Positions 1 through 12,719 of a stretch of 64,000 bases of DNA are shown here, one piece after another. This DNA is from Dasypus novemcinctus (taxonomy: Eukaryota > Chordata > Mammalia > Cingulata > Dasypodidae). Made by a program: the position numbers and the translations under genes. Position 1 is the first letter of the stretch, and each line of letters starts with the position of its first letter. The notes under the pieces are model-generated. The model saw nothing but the letters and a program-made list of their open reading frames with translations, did not search any database and was not told the origin of the DNA. Where the stretch lies: the NCBI RefSeq assembly GCF_030445035.2, contig NC_080698.1:317501-381500 (forward strand), read 5' to 3'.

Positions 1-715
1 AGCCCAGCGCGCGGAGGTGTCCGCGCCTTGAGGGCGCAGAGACCAGCGAGCAGAGATGCGGCCCCGCTCGGGCGCCAGAGGACCCCGAGCTCTCCCCACG
101 GTCAGCGCAGATAGGGCGCACACGTAGACACCGCCCCCCCGCTCCGGGTGGCAAGGAGCGCTCTCCCGGGTCTTGCTCCTCAGAGAGGACACCGCCAACG
201 GACGGCTCCCCGAGGCCCTGAGAACAGGGGTGCTCGGCCCCTCCCCCCACGCCCTGCCCGGCCCCCCGGCTCTCCGGAGCCACACTCACTGCGCGTCCAG
301 CCTCCGCGCTGACCTTGGGGTCTCCGGCCCGGGAATCCGGGTCCCAAACCCAGACCCTCCCGGAGCCTGCGCCAGGGTCCGCGGGGAAGCCCGGGCCGCA
401 GCTCCCCCTCCCCCGGCCCTCGAAAGCGCTCTGGGAAACCCGGAAGGAAAGGGAAGGGAAGGGGGGCGCGCGGCGATTCAGACGCCCCCCCCGCCCCCAC
501 AGCGGGATCCCTTCCAGTCGGGCCGATCTGCGCCCCCTTTTCCTTCCCTCCCACCCTCGGGGGCAGTGATGGGGGAGAGCGCGGCCAGGCTGACCCGGGA
601 CAGGGGAGGGGGCGCGCAGGGGCTGCACGCTCCGGCTCGGGGCGGAAAGTTGGTGGCTACAGTCGGAGGGGCTCCCGCCCGGCCGGGGCTGCCCGGCGCG
701 GGGGCGCTTGCCTAC

Positions 716-851
716 CTGCCGGTTCCCGCCGCCCGGCCCCGGGTGGGCGGCTGCGGCGCGTGCGGACTCGGCTCGGGGTTCGGGGCACTGGGCGCGGGCT
801 CAGCGGCCCCGGGGGCGCGATTCCCGCATCCCACGGGCGCCGCCGCCGTCT
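716..851 (-). other. SCN5A: SCN5A exon 1 (non-coding 5' UTR exon)
   Basis: Read on the minus strand, the block begins AGACGGCGGCGGCG and ends GAACCGGCAG, followed by a consensus donor GTAGGC at 715-710. It closely resembles the human SCN5A exon 1 leader as I recall it, including the stretches GGGGCCGCTGAGCC and CGCCCAGTGCCCCGA. SCN5A lies just downstream of SCN10A, on the same strand, in other mammals, and this is exactly where its 5' end should fall. SCN5A encodes the cardiac sodium channel Nav1.5, and its start codon is in exon 2, outside this window. The upstream boundary is set only by similarity; the true start sites may be several and slightly upstream. Confidence 0.8.
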
Positions 852-1060
852 CGGCTCCGGGCTCGGTGCGGGCTCCGGGGCTCTGCCGGCGGCGCGGGCG
901 CGGGCTGGGGGCGGGGTCGGGGGCGGGCCCCGCCTGGGCTCGGCCTGGGGCTCGGGGCCCCGGGCTGGCTCCGCCCCAGGGCCGCGCGCCCGCGGTTCCC
1001 CACGTGGCGCTGCGCCCGCCCGGAGGGTGCACGGCGGCGCCCGCCGGGGCGCACGCCCCA
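852..1060 (-). promoter_or_regulatory. SCN5A: SCN5A core promoter, TATA-less, GC boxes
   Basis: Immediately upstream of exon 1 (higher coordinates, minus strand) are GC boxes near 908-916 and 919-928, a CCGCCCC box near 971-977 and a perfect CACGTG E-box at 1001-1006. I see no TATA box at the expected distance. The human SCN5A promoter is likewise described as TATA-less and Sp1-driven. Extent is approximate. Confidence 0.6.
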
Positions 1061-1229
1061 CGCTCGCCCGGGGCGCCCCCACCCCAACGCCGACCGGGCC
1101 GCTTTGCCTCCGAGAGCCACCCACGCGGACGCACGCACACCCCGACAAGCGTGGGCTCGCACGCCGGGACACGACAGCTGCCCACGCAAACCCATGACTG
1201 GGGAGCCTACACCAGACGCCCATCCGCGC

Positions 1230-1405
1230 TGTCACGACACACAGCTGCACGGACACGGAAATGTGCGCCCACGGACACCGAGACAGACAGACACCCCATG
1301 GACAGACAGACACGACATTGACACATTGACACTGAGACAGACACCCCCGTGGACAGACAGACACGACACTGACACACTGACACAGACAGACAAGCTCAGG
1401 GACAC
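1230..1405. repeat. GACA-rich degenerate tandem repeat
   Basis: The segment is a run of GACA and GACAC motifs. A longer unit of about 52 bases, starting TGGACAGACAGACACGACA, occurs at about 1297 and again at about 1349, with a partial third copy. It marks the edge of the CpG island and can form open frames by chance. Confidence 0.6.
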
Positions 1406-2960
1406 CCCGTGACTCAGACATGCACCACCACACTCTGCGGGAGACCCACGCAGACAGCGGTAGACGCCCTGACACACACCCCCGGTTGTAGACGGCGGGC
1501 AGGTGCGCTCAGCCATCGCCTGCCCCGCAGGGCGCACGTGCTGTCTCAGACACTGCCACGCGCTTGCACACGTCCCGGGGACCACGAGCCTGACGCTGAG
1601 CAGGGCTGGCCACACGCCCAGCGCCCCCAGGAGCGACCCCAGGCCAGGGGCAACGGTGGCAGGGAGGGGAGGGGCCGCTGCCCACGGCTGCCGCAGGGCA
1701 CGCACGTGTGCACACAGCTCGTGTCTCCTTCTGCGGCAGAACTTTCCTTTCTCTTCTGCCGGTTTTCAAGGCCTCTGGAGGGCAGAAGCATTCCAGGTCT
1801 CTTCTCTTAGGGTGCGGAGGTGCTGGGTGGGGGGGTGCAGGGACTGTGACCTGCTTTTCCCTTACTGGGATCTCGGAGTAGTCTCTTTAGGACCTGGGTG
1901 TGGGGTCCCGGGCCCCAGGTACTCTGTCAGGGGCCGTGCAGGGCCCAGGCCAAGGGGTGTTGGCCAGTCGGGTCTGGACAGACGGCCTGTTGGGGGCGGG
2001 ATCCGTTTGAAAAATGGTCTAGGGGCAGGCTCAGGACACAGGGCCTTCGAGCCCTGAGTGGAGAGCAGTGGCCGGGGCCAGAGACAGATGGGCCAGTCAA
2101 CCGCTGGCCGCTGGCCTCCAGCCCCCTGGCGGGCCTCAGGTTGGCCAACAGCACCCACTAGCGGCCTGAGTGGGCAGTGCCATCCTTCAGTCCGGGCCGT
2201 GGACACTGCTGTCTGGGGCATGGTTGGAAGTGGAGGACCGCGAGGGCAAAGGAGAGGTGTAGCCTTCTCTGCAAGGTGGCAGGTCGGGCCTAGAGCCCCC
2301 AGGACCCCTCTCTCCCTTGCCTTTTGGTGATGACTCCACCTGGGAGCCTGTACCTGCCAGTGGGAGGACGGGTGGTAGTGTGACCAGCTTCCAGACCCCA
2401 GAATGAAGAGTTTAAACTTCAAATGGACACGGGGCCCCTCAGGAGACAGGGCTGGGACGAAGACCACGGGGGTGGCATTGCTGACCCCTCTGCTTCACCT
2501 GCGCCAGGCAGAGGTGGGTTTTCATGTCCCTCCTTAGCGATGGGTGCTTGGATGCTCCAGCGGAGAGGTGGGCTCAGCCGCACAAATCTGCATGTGCCTG
2601 AGGGGCAGGGAGCCCATGCGAAGGGACAGCAAGAGCTCAGAGCCTGGGAGGTCCAGCCACAGTCACACGGGCTGTGGTGAGGGCAGGCCGAGCAGCGTGA
2701 CGAAAGGCCACGGTGTCGGCTCGGCACCTCACTATGAGGACCCCCTCCCCTTCGCCAGACCCCATTAAATATACTGGTAATTCACCCAGTCGCAAGAGCA
2801 CCATGCATTCAGCTTCCAGAAAACAATCAAAAGTTTTCTTAAAAACCAGGGCCTCCTTTTTCCCACGCCCTACCCTGGTTCAAAGTTTAGCTCATTCACA
2901 TCGTGAACGATGTTCACAGCACATTGTTGTGGTGGAGCCATGGCAGACTCTTCTTTTGAC
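1406..2960. other. Intergenic, no gene recognised
   Basis: Moderately GC-rich sequence between the SCN5A promoter and the first old L1. Overlapping short frames occur on both strands, but none resembles a known protein or shows a start or splice context. It may hold upstream SCN5A regulatory sequence; I cannot point to a specific element. Confidence 0.4.
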
Positions 2961-2969
2961 TTATTTGCC

Positions 2970-3920
2970 TTATTTCTTTCCCTCTTACTACCATCCCCAC
3001 AGCCATTCCGCTATGCAGGTCTTTGACAGTCCACACATCCTTGTAGGTACGGAGCAGTGTTGTTTGTACTTATGCAATTTCTCTTTTTACTGCCCCAGCC
3101 TACTCTTTTATTTTTTTCTGCTTCTGTTAAACTGTAGCCTACATATAGACAAGTGCACAAATCATAATCGTTTAGCCCAGGGTTTTTTCACTAGTTAAGC
3201 ACATCTATGTAACCAGCACACAGATCATGAAGGTACAACTCCATATTGTGGCTTCTTTTGCTCACCACTGTGCTTCTGAGATTCATCCATGTTGCTCTCT
3301 GCAGCTGTGGTTCATTCATTCTCACTGCCACGTGGAATTCCGCTGTGTGAAAACACCACTGCCACTTCTCTTCTGCTGCTGATGGGCATTGGGGTAGCTT
3401 CTAGTCTGGGGTCACTACAAATCCACAGCTATGAACAGTCTATGTAGCAATGTTGCTGACTGTGTGTATACATTTCTGCTAGCAATCTCTTTGGGTCATA
3501 GGATTACGTTCACCTTTAGTAGATACTGCCAAACAGTTTTCCGAAGTGGTTCTACCAACTTACCCTCTATCAGCAATGAATGTGTGAGAATCCTGGTTTG
3601 TCTGCATCTTCCAACACTTGAAATTTTGGCATTTTCATTTTTACCACTTGAGTGGGTTGCAGAGGCTTCATTTCACATTGTTGTTTTAGTTGGCATTTCC
3701 CTGATGACTAGTGACAATGAGCACTTTTTCATGGCTTATTGGCCATTTGTGTGTGTTCTTTTCATTTATATAAGTGGATATTGTTTGAAATTCTGTTCTT
3801 TTTCTTATGTTTCTCCTTCAACACCTGCTTTTGAGCTCTATCTATGTTGTGGTGTAGGCAGCTGGTTCTTTGCTCTTGATAGCTGCAGAGTGTTCTGTGT
3901 GATGCTGGAAACACACTTTA
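2970..3920 (-). mobile_element. Old L1 3' region (antisense)
   Basis: The block reads as the reverse complement of an old L1M-type 3' region. Recognisable pieces are the stretch around 3420-3560 (small bulge, TGCCAAACAGTTTTCC) and 3660-3760 (TTGGCATTTCCCTGATGACTA), which recur in ancient mammalian L1 tails. No usable reading frame remains. Confidence 0.55.
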
Positions 3921-6553
3921 CGTATCCACTTACCTAGAGATGGATGGAAGATGAGAAGAGGAAGGTAAGTGGACGGAAGCGTCGTAATTGACTCGTGCTT
4001 GTGCCTTCTTCACTCTGCTAATGCCTGATGTGGGAGCAGGAGCAGGAACAAGCTGACTCAATTCTCAGGACTAGGAGGCATCTGAGAAGGTGCTGGCGCA
4101 GGATGGGCTTGAAAACTGGAGGCCTGTGCAAAGCCCACCCAAAGATCAGTAGTCCCGGAGGTGGGCTCCCTCTGGTGGGCCCCATTTGTGGGTTATCCCT
4201 GGGCTCTGGGCAGGGGACATGTAGCAGAGTGGCAGCAGGAGCAAGGAGCCTTGCTGAAAGTAAGGGGCTCTAAGGAGACTCTGGTTCCCCACCTCTGCTA
4301 GGTGACAGAAGTCTGTACATATTGCCACCAGGTAGAGGACTGGGGGATTCCAGGTTGGGAAATTGACCAGCCCAAGAAGAAAGACCTCTGGGGCCAGGCA
4401 CCCACCTAGCAACCCACTCTGTAAAGCCCACCTGTCCAGAAGCTCTGCTTCCTCTGCATTCATCTTCAGCCCTCTTTTCCTTCCTGCTTCTCCTACAAAG
4501 GCTGTTTAAGCTAAATGCTTGTCTCTCCAGATTTCCTGTATCCAGTGGTCGCCATGTGATTTGGTGATGGCCAAAGAGTCGGAAAGAGATGTTTTTCGGG
4601 AAAGCATTTGCTTTTGTGATACGAGAAGACAGGAGCAGCTGGATCTCCTCTCCTCCGCCCTTCCCCCTCTTCCTGCCTTGAATGAGGACATGATGCTTGG
4701 AGCTGAGGAAACCATCTCACATCCATGATTGTGAGACCAGGAGATTTGCAGGGACATTGGTCTGATGACAGTGAACCACAGAACCAATACCTTCATACTT
4801 CTGCTCTTTGTTGAAACCATTGAGACTGGAGTCTTGTTATTTGCAGCCAGATTGCATTGGGGAGTGGGAAACTGGAAGCCCACTTGTTCCTAATCCAAAC
4901 TTTTTACCAGTCCTCATGTTTTTAGCCTCACCATGCCACCCCACTTTCCAAGGCACTCAGTGCCTCCAGTCCTGGAAGCTTTCCAGGATTTTGAAGAGGG
5001 GTCCCTTGCTTTCTTTTCGCACCCCTCCCTCTGCAGCCTTGGAATTCAGCCTTCCCCTTTCTGCTAAGCCAGTTACCACTCAGACTTCCAAAAAGTTGAC
5101 ACATCTGCTGGTGGCTCCTCTTTCATTCTCTTTGTCCTGAAAAGGTTTATGCTTTTTAAAAAGCATTTTACTGTCATTTTAGTGAAGTTTCAAGAGATGC
5201 CTTCAACCCACTATATATTTTTAAAAGTCCCCCATTTCAATTTCTACACGAGATAATTTTAAGTAATAATCCTGTGTTATCCTTACGGTTGTCAGCATTC
5301 TCCTTGGAAGGCTCTTTGTGTTATTTTGAATGTCTGAGCTGTTGAGACTTCTGTCTTAGGAGGGTCTTACCCATGGTCAAGGGCGAGGACATGACCTGCT
5401 TCCAGAGGGGTCCGTGGTCTGATCCCTTCTTCATCCCAAGATGAGGGACAGGCCAGAGCTTTCCTCTGAGAACACACTGTCCCCGGGGAGGGCGGGGGCT
5501 GCCATCTCCTGCGTGCACCCGCAGCCCTAAGGAGCACGGCGCCCCCTCCCTCTGCCTGCTCTGCCCTGGCCCAAACGAGGAGGAGCTTCCCCTTCCTCCA
5601 GACCCTTGCCTACCGTCTGTGGAAAGTGCAGATAAACCAGACAAGTCTCCAGGGACTCAGAGTGTGCCCCAGAGTTGAGGGGGGCAGGCCTGCCCCTGCC
5701 TCTGCCCATCCCACCTCCTCCTCACGTCCTCTCTGGACATCATAGTGAGTGGGAAAGCAGGGCTGGAAGGGTCAGCGGTCTAGCTCAGGTTCATCACTTA
5801 GGGTCCCATGAACATGGATTAGACACTATTGTTCTGGACCTTAATTTACTCACATGTAAAACAAGATGATTGTCTACCCACCTCACTGAACTGTTGAGAG
5901 GATCAAACCAAACAATGTGGGAAAGTGTTTAAAAATTGGAATAAATATTTGAAGTGCACCGTTTCCTTGAAACAGACCCTGCGATGGAGATTTGCACGCA
6001 GGAGGTTTCTGGGAGATGGGCTTGGGAACGGCATCTGTCAGGATGTCTGAGGCGTGCGGGACTGGGCAGAGCGAGAAGCTGAGCTCCAGTGCAGTTGCAA
6101 CAAAGGCTCAGCCAAGCCCACAGGAGCTCTGGAGCTGGGATGGCTCCTCGGAATTGTCCCAAATTGATGCCGGGTGGGGTGGGCAAGCTTTCCCACCTCC
6201 ACGCCAGCCAGCCCTTGGTGACGCCGCTGTGAGCCACCAGCAGCTCCTCCCCCCTGCAGCCGGAGGAAAGAATTCCTCCATCGGGGAGAGCGGTGTGCTT
6301 GGGTGAAGCGATCCAGCTGTGTAAGAGAAGGGCCATAGATTGATTCTGCTCACAGAGACCCTTCCTGGCTTTGGGCTTTGTAGGATAAAAAGTGCCAGCC
6401 TGCGGCACTCACGTGTCTCCTGGGAATTCTGTCTCCCACTTGGCCGCCTTCCTGGCAGTGGTAGCCTGCTTGAGGCGTAGTCCACAGGGTATCCCAGTTC
6501 CACACGGGGCCTCCTTGCATCTATGTCCCATCACAGTCCAAAGAGGACATGGG
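3921..6553. other. Intergenic, no gene recognised
   Basis: Mixed-composition DNA with no frame I can assign. A weak MIR-like or other ancient segment may lie at about 5780-5950. The several 60-160 residue open frames in this stretch have no recognisable domain, and they overlap each other on opposite strands. Confidence 0.4.
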
Positions 6554-6554
6554 G

Positions 6555-6990
6555 CGTCTTCGTTTGCCAGGGCTCTGTAACAAATGCCACACACTGGTGG
6601 GCTTAAACCATGGGAAATTGATCGTCTCACGGCTTGGGGGGTAGAAGTCTGAAGTCAGGGCATGGGCAGGACACGCCTTCGCTGAAGCGTTCTGGGGCTC
6701 GCGGGCAGCCTGTCTCTGCCTCCGTCATGTGGCCATCTGTCCCTCTCTGCTTCCTGTGGCCTCTACTTCTGTGTCTAGATGTCCTCTGCTTACGAGGGCT
6801 CCAGCCGTCCTGGATTAAGGCCCCGTGGTACACTTTGGCCTCATCTTAGCAGGATCTTTGAAGACTCTGTTTACGAATGAGCCCACACCTGCGGGACCTG
6901 GGGTTGGCCTTGAACACGTCTCGTGTCACCACACGTGGTCACCTGTGTGCGTCACCCTTGTCTTCTCTCGGTCTCATCAGTGCAGTGGTA
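6555..6990 (+). mobile_element. MaLR-type LTR (MLT1-like)
   Basis: It starts GTTTGCCAGGGCTCTGTAAC and continues through motifs typical of MLT1-class LTRs: GGGCTTAAACCATGGGAAATT, AGAAGTCTGAAGTCAGGGC, the GGCCTC/CATGTGGCC block, and GGATTAAGGCCC near 6813. This is an ancient solo LTR without an internal coding region. The family assignment is from memory of the consensus. Confidence 0.65.
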
Positions 6991-7399
6991 GATTGGAGTG
7001 CGAGGTTCAGAGCCCAGCGCCTGACTTCAGCCCACAGGTGTTGATTTTGGCAGGGGCAGGAAGGTCAGGCACCCCTGCTTCAAAACTTATTCTCCCGTGA
7101 ATATCTTCAGAGGCGTGCGTGCTGCCTCTCTCTGGGCCCCCCTTCTTGTATGCCACTTCTTCATGTACCTTCCTGGATTAGGGTCAAGCAAGCCTGTGAG
7201 GACTCGGGAGTGACACGTGGTCATGAGAACGAAGAGCTGCCAGGGCCAGGTGGGCTTGAGGCGGCTGGGGGGCAGTGGTGGTGGAGCAGCCGGGGAGCTG
7301 TGCTCACAACTGGAGGCTCCTGGAGGCTCCCCTGGACAGTGGCTGCGGCCGAGTGCGGGGTCCCCACCGGTTTTATGTTTACACCTTTAGGAGGAGGTT

Positions 7400-7732
7400 T
7401 TTGCTCCCACACAAACAACATGGATGAGTCCAAATGTGTTAGGCTAGATGCAAGAAGGCGGCTCGGAAGGCTCCGTACACCATGCGATTCCATTTATACG
7501 ACATTCTAGAGGAGGAAACTGAAGGGACAGAGAACAGGTCCGTGGTTGCCAGGGGTTGATGGGGAAGTGGGGGCTGGCAACAAGGGGCGACGGCACCGCT
7601 CTGTTTTGTGACTGTGATGGTTTTACACGACTCTGCATTTGTCAGAACTCACAGAACTGTGCGCCATGAAGAATGAGATTGCCTGAATGTAAATTTAAAA
7701 ATAAATATGTGAATAAATTTAAAAATAAATTA
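7400..7732 (+). mobile_element. Old L1 3' end (sense)
   Basis: Contains the L1M-tail signature of a block ending GGTTGCCAGGGGTTGATGGG (7542-7562), followed by the segment with TTTTGTGACTGTGATGG, and ends in an A/T-rich tail with AAATAAAT repeats. A related segment occurs in the plus-strand L1 at about 15.65-15.8 kb. Confidence 0.6.
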
Positions 7733-9195
7733 AGGCGTTTCTACCCTTTGAACTGCAGTGGTACTTCCTCCAGGAGTGTGCGCATGTGGGTGTGCGAGTG
7801 GGGGAGAGTCATGCTGTTCTCCCGGAGGGGCGGTCAGGGCTGCTGCTCCGAGCCGACCGAGCCCTGGACGCCGCTCACACCTGTGCTTCCACTGGAAGGC
7901 CTCGTTGCCCAGAAACAGATTCACAGACTTTGAAACAAAAGGCTGCCGGGCTTTCGGGTCATTTTCTTCCCAATGCTGCGGTGATGGAGAAGGGGGGGTG
8001 GGGCCCGCGTGTGAGTGGATCCCCATCCCACACCCAGGAAACTCTGACCTGCCCACAGCTTCCTAAGAATAAAAGCATCACGGCGCAGGCAGAGGACGGG
8101 CTGCCGGTCCCAGGGCTGCTCTGCTCACCAGGGGACGTCGGTTCCTGGTCTCCAAACGGAGGGCCTGGCGACGGAAGCCCTCGGCTGCGGAGCTGCAGCT
8201 TCTGGAGGCGCGCCGTGGGGCAGGGACGGAAGGAGGCACACGCGGGCACACAGGCGTGGCGGGGCCGTCCTGCCACCTGCCCCTGCCCCGGGTCCGGCGA
8301 GCCTGCACCTCGCTCGTCTCTGCGTTCAAACCCCAGCAAGGGTCCCCGTGGCCCTGGCGGCAAAGCGCCCACCCCACGCCGGCCTGCCCCCTCCCAGGAG
8401 AAGTGGATGCATCGAGGTGCCAGATCAGACAAGAGGATTCAGAAGACTTTGTAGGGAAATTGGCTTTTCGCTGGAAGCCAGCGCTGCAGGTCAGAGTGGG
8501 CTCCGAGTTGGCAGTGACTGGCACAGCTACCTCTCGTCTCGACTGTGTCAGCCCCTGGGGATGAGAGCCAGGGCTGGAGTGCAACGTGAACGCTGACGGG
8601 GACAGAGGCATCGCCTCCCACTCGCCTGCACAGGGCCTCAGACGTCAGCCTCTGCAGCCGCCGCTGCGCCGACAGGTGACAGCGGCCTGGGATGGGGGTG
8701 AGCTGCCCAAGGCCTTTCAGTGGCCGCGGCTGATGCTGGAGTCCCTGGGGGAGAGTCTGGGAGTATGGGACTTCCGCGGTGCTTCTGCTGGATGGAGCCA
8801 GCCTGTGACTTCCTGGGGCTCCCATTCTGGAAAGTGTTGGCCTGGCTTCCGCTTGGGCCAGCACCAGGGCACACCCCAAACCAGGCCTGGCTAGGGGAGG
8901 ATAAGGAGAATCGAGGACTCGGCTCTGTTCTCTCAGGGGCCCCCAGGGTCCTGGCCTCACTACAATCCCTTTAGCTAGAACGGGGGTGGGTCCCACCTGG
9001 GGTGCGCTTTCCAGGTAGATAAACAGATAAACACCGATAGGGAGGCCTTCTCTCTGGTTGCACCTAAGCCTTCGGAGTGGACAGCACGGAGTGGCCCTCT
9101 GTCTGCCTCCTGGCACCCCCCTGGTCCAGACCAAGGAGGACACTGACCTGTATCCTCTGCAGCAGTTTGATATTATTTATGAATTCCAAAAAGAG
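7733..9195. other. Intergenic, no gene recognised
   Basis: GC-rich sequence with overlapping open frames up to 234 residues on both strands. They lack domains, low-complexity content is high, and no splice-site architecture is evident. I see no RNA gene. Confidence 0.4.
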
Positions 9196-9785
9196 ATCTA
9201 GATTATGTTGGTAAACTGGTCTGTTCCTCTGGGTGTGATACCCTTTGATTGATTTAAATTTGGCTGAGATGCCTTTGATTAAATTATGTTAAAATTAGGG
9301 CTTTGATTCGAGCACGTCATTAGGGTGACTCAGTTTGAGTCTGCCCCCTTGGTGGGCTGTAGAAACTGAAGAACACACAGAGAAGAAACACAGGAATAGA
9401 GATAGCTCCATAGACACAACAGAGAAAACTTGATCCTGGGGCCCTGGAGAGAGAGAAGCTGTTTGCCTGAGAGTTTGCAGCTGAGGAGACCAGAGCCCTG
9501 AGCAGCTAAGAAGGCCCGGAAAGAAATTAGCCTTCAGCCTACAGCTGAGATCAGAAGAAGCTGGGACCACAGAGCCTCAAGAGAGATAGGAAGGCTGGAC
9601 CCTCGTAGATATCGCCCGCCATCTTGCTTCAATATGTGGCAACAGAGTTTAGTGAGGAAGTGACCTTGAGTTGGACTCTTTAGGGCCTTGTGACTGTAAG
9701 CTTCTACTCCAAATAAATACCCTTTATAAAAGCCAATAGACTTCTGGTACTTTGCATCGGCACCCCTTTGGCTGACTAATACACC
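9196..9785 (+). mobile_element. LTR-like interspersed repeat (ERVL/MaLR class, tentative)
   Basis: An LTR-like layout: a pre-3' AATAAATACC signal near 9712, followed by CTTCTGGTACTTTGCATCGG and an end at GGCTGACTAATACA. That ending is shared by a common class of ERVL-related LTRs. No coding region accompanies it. Confidence 0.5.
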
Positions 9786-10364
9786 TTCTGATGCCCAGAT
9801 CCCTACTACGATGGACATGTGCATCGGCACTCAGCTTCCACTCCAACATCCTTCTAACATCTTTCTGTATTCACACCAGGAAGTCAACAACTAGATTTCT
9901 TGGGCTCCTTTGAGACCTACCCTTGGGATCTGATTCAACCAACAGATGTGGCAGAAGTGATGATGTGTAACCTCTGAGGCTGTGCCTCAAGAGATCTGCA
10001 TCTTCTGCTTTCACTTTTGGGGGCACTCTCTTGGAAGCCAAGTACCATGTACCGTGTCTGACTGCTCTGAGACCACCATGCGGTGAGGAAGCCCTAGCTT
10101 GCCCCAGGGAGAGAAACAGACCACGTGAAGGAGCACTGAGGCGCCGACGTGTAAGCGAAAACTTCCTGGACCTGAATGCAGCTGAGGAACGACCTGGAGG
10201 AAAAGATCCACACAGCTGGTCCCTGCCCAGATTCCTGACCCACAAACTCATGAGCCAACAAAGTGGTCATCATTTGAAGCCCATGATGTTTTGGGGTGAG
10301 TTATTTTATATCACTAGGTAACAAACACTGATTCTTGGATCACAGGTATTGTGGTGAGTTCTCT
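9786..10364. other. Intergenic, no gene recognised
   Basis: No assignable frame, RNA or repeat in this stretch. The 126-residue minus-strand frame at 9871-10251 has no recognisable domain. Confidence 0.4.
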
Positions 10365-10875
10365 TTTTCAAATTGAGATATAATTTACATTGAATAAAAT
10401 TTCAATTTGATTATATTTCTTAAACTTTATTTTTAAATAATTTCAAATTTACAGGACAGTTGCAACATGATACAAAATCTATAAAGAATTCCAATATATA
10501 CCTCCCAGATGCCCAGATTCACCAATTTTAACATTTGCCATGTTTTCTGTATCATTCTGTCTACTCATCCATATCTATAAATATCTATCATCTATCATTT
10601 TCTAAACATTTGAGAGTAGGTTGTATACATCATACTCCTTAATTACATAATACTTCTGTGTAAATTTCCTAAGACCAAGGAAATTCACTTGTATTTGTAT
10701 CTGCCTTAAGCAAAGTTGTCAAGTTCAAGAATTTTAACATTGATATAAAGTTTAGTCTATATTCTAACTTTTTCGTATGTCCTAATAATGTCATTTTGCA
10801 TCTTTTCTCCTCCATTAGTAGATCCAGTCCAGGACCACATATTGTATTTAATTGTCACTGTCTCTTTAATTATGC
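10365..10875 (-). mobile_element. Old L1 3' UTR (antisense)
   Basis: This matches the familiar antisense L1M tail: ACAGGACAGTTGCAACA near 10453, then a TTTCCTAAGACCAAGGA block at 10664-10681, then CCAGTCCAGGACCACA near 10825. It abuts a second, younger L1 that starts near 10.88 kb. Confidence 0.6.
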
Positions 10876-11663
10876 TTTTCTTTTTTAAAGTTGTGGAAAC
10901 ATATATACAACACAAACTATCCCATCTCACCCACTTCTAAGCATACCAGTCAGTGGGATTAATCAAAACCACAATGAGGCTACCCTCATTACCATCTGTA
11001 CCAGACTTTCCTATCGCCCCGAACAGAAACCCTTCCTTATGCATTAATTCCCCATTCTCCCTCTTCCCTGTCCTTGTTAACCTTTAATCTACTCTCTGTC
11101 TCTATGAATTTGCTTATTCTATCTATTTTATATAAGTGTAATGATACAATATTTATCCATCTGTGTCTGGCTTATTATACTTAGCATCCATATCATAGCA
11201 TAATATTCCATTGTATGTTTATACCACATATTGTTTATCTGTTCATCTGTTGAAGGATACTTGACTTGCTTCTTCCTCCTTTTGGCTATTGTAAATAATG
11301 CTGCTATGAACATTATTGTGCAAATATCTGTCTGAGTTCCCACTTTGCATTCTTTGGGGATATGTGTCCAGTAGTGGAATTGCTGAACCATGTGACAATT
11401 CTATACATAACATTTTGAGGAACTGCCAAACTATTTTTCACAGTGACCACACCATTTTATATTCCCACTAGCAGTGAATGAGAGTTCTAATTTCTCCACA
11501 TCCTTGTCAACATTTATATTCCATTTTAAAAATAATAGCCATCCTAGCAGGTGTGAAGTGATATCTCATTGTGGTTTTCATTTTCATTTCCCCAATGGCT
11601 AATTATGTTTAGCATCTTTTTGTGTACTTATAGGCTATTTGAATATCCTTTTTGTCCATTTTT

Positions 11664-12078
11664 TTAAGGTTTATTTATTTATTTCTCTCCCCTTCCAACA
11701 CCCCCACCCCCACCCCAGTTGTCTGTTCTCTGTGTCTATTTGCTGCGTGTTCTTCTTTGTCTGCTTCTGTTGTTGTCAGTGGCATGGGAATCTTTGTTTC
11801 TTTTGTTACATCATCTTGTTGTGTCAGATCTCCGTGTGGGTGGTGCCATTCCTGGGCAGGCTGAACTTTCTTTCGCACTGGGCAGCTCTCCTTACAGGGC
11901 GCACTCCTTGCACATGGGGCTCCCCCACGTGGGGACACCCCTGCGTGGCACGGCACTCCTTGCACACATCAGCACTGCAAGTGGGCCAGCTCCACACGGG
12001 TCAAGGAGGCCCGGGGTTTGAACCATGGACCTCCCATGTGGTAGACAGATGCCCTAACCACTGGGCCAAGTCTGCTTC
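11664..12078 (-). mobile_element. DAS SINE, full length, with 18-bp target duplication
   Basis: On the minus strand the tRNA-derived head begins GAAGCAGACTTGGCCCAGTG, followed by a B-box-like GGTTCAAACC and the long unique body ending in an A-rich tail. The sequence TCCTTTTTGTCCATTTTT flanks it on both sides (11,646-11,663 and 12,079-12,096), which defines the insertion exactly. This SINE type is typical of armadillos and supports the species call. Confidence 0.9.
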
Positions 12079-12719
12079 TCCTTTTTGTCCATTTTTAATC
12101 TGGTCGTTTCTCTTTTTTTTGTTGAGTTGTAGGAGTTCTTTATGTATTCTAGAAACTAAACCCTTATCAGGTATATTGTCTGCAACTATTTTTTCTCATT
12201 CCATAGGTTGCTTTTTAATTTTCATGATAATGTTCTTTGATGCCTGAGAGTTTTTATTTTGATGAAGTTCAATTTGTCTATTTTTTCTTTTTTGTTTCTG
12301 CTTTTAATATTGTATTTAATAATTCATTGCCAAATTCAGGGTTTTGTGATTTTCTATGTATTTTTTTCATCAGGATTTTTATGGTTTTAGATCTTATAGT
12401 TAGGTCATTAATCCATTTGAGCTAATATTTATATAGTTAAGTCATCAATCCATTTTGAGCTAATATTTATATTTGGTGTGAGGTTAGGGATCCACTTTTA
12501 TTCTTTTGCCTATGGATATCCAGTTTCCTACTACCATTTTTCAAAAAGACTATTCTTTCTCTATCGAGTGGACTTGGCACCCTTGTAAAGAAATCAATTG
12601 GTCATAGATAGGTGGGTTTATTTCTGTGTTCTCAATTCTATTCCATTGGTGTATATGTCTATCCTTATGCCAGTAACATATAAATTTTCTCACTGTAGCT
12701 TTTTAGCCTAGTTTTTTAA

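Larger units (their letters stand above)
1..1150. other. CpG island over the SCN5A 5' end
   Basis: This stretch is very GC-rich and dense in CpG, in sharp contrast to the AT-rich transposon DNA that follows from about 2.7 kb. Long open frames run through it in several frames on both strands, which is expected where stop codons are depleted by base composition, and I do not treat them as genes. The island surrounds the SCN5A first exon. Bases 1-715 are the start of SCN5A intron 1 on the minus strand. Confidence 0.85.

Noticed and set aside
173..1475. Long open frames (up to 382 residues) on both strands near the start
   Set aside because: They lie in a CpG island and a GACA repeat, overlap one another in different frames, and consist of Pro/Arg/Ala/Gly or His/Thr-rich sequence. 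The region is better explained by SCN5A exon 1 and promoter.
11639..12247. 202-residue plus-strand frame and similar frames at 12.8, 19.3, 22.7 and 47.7 kb
   Set aside because: They are antisense readings of DAS SINEs. The same peptide words recur at each SINE.
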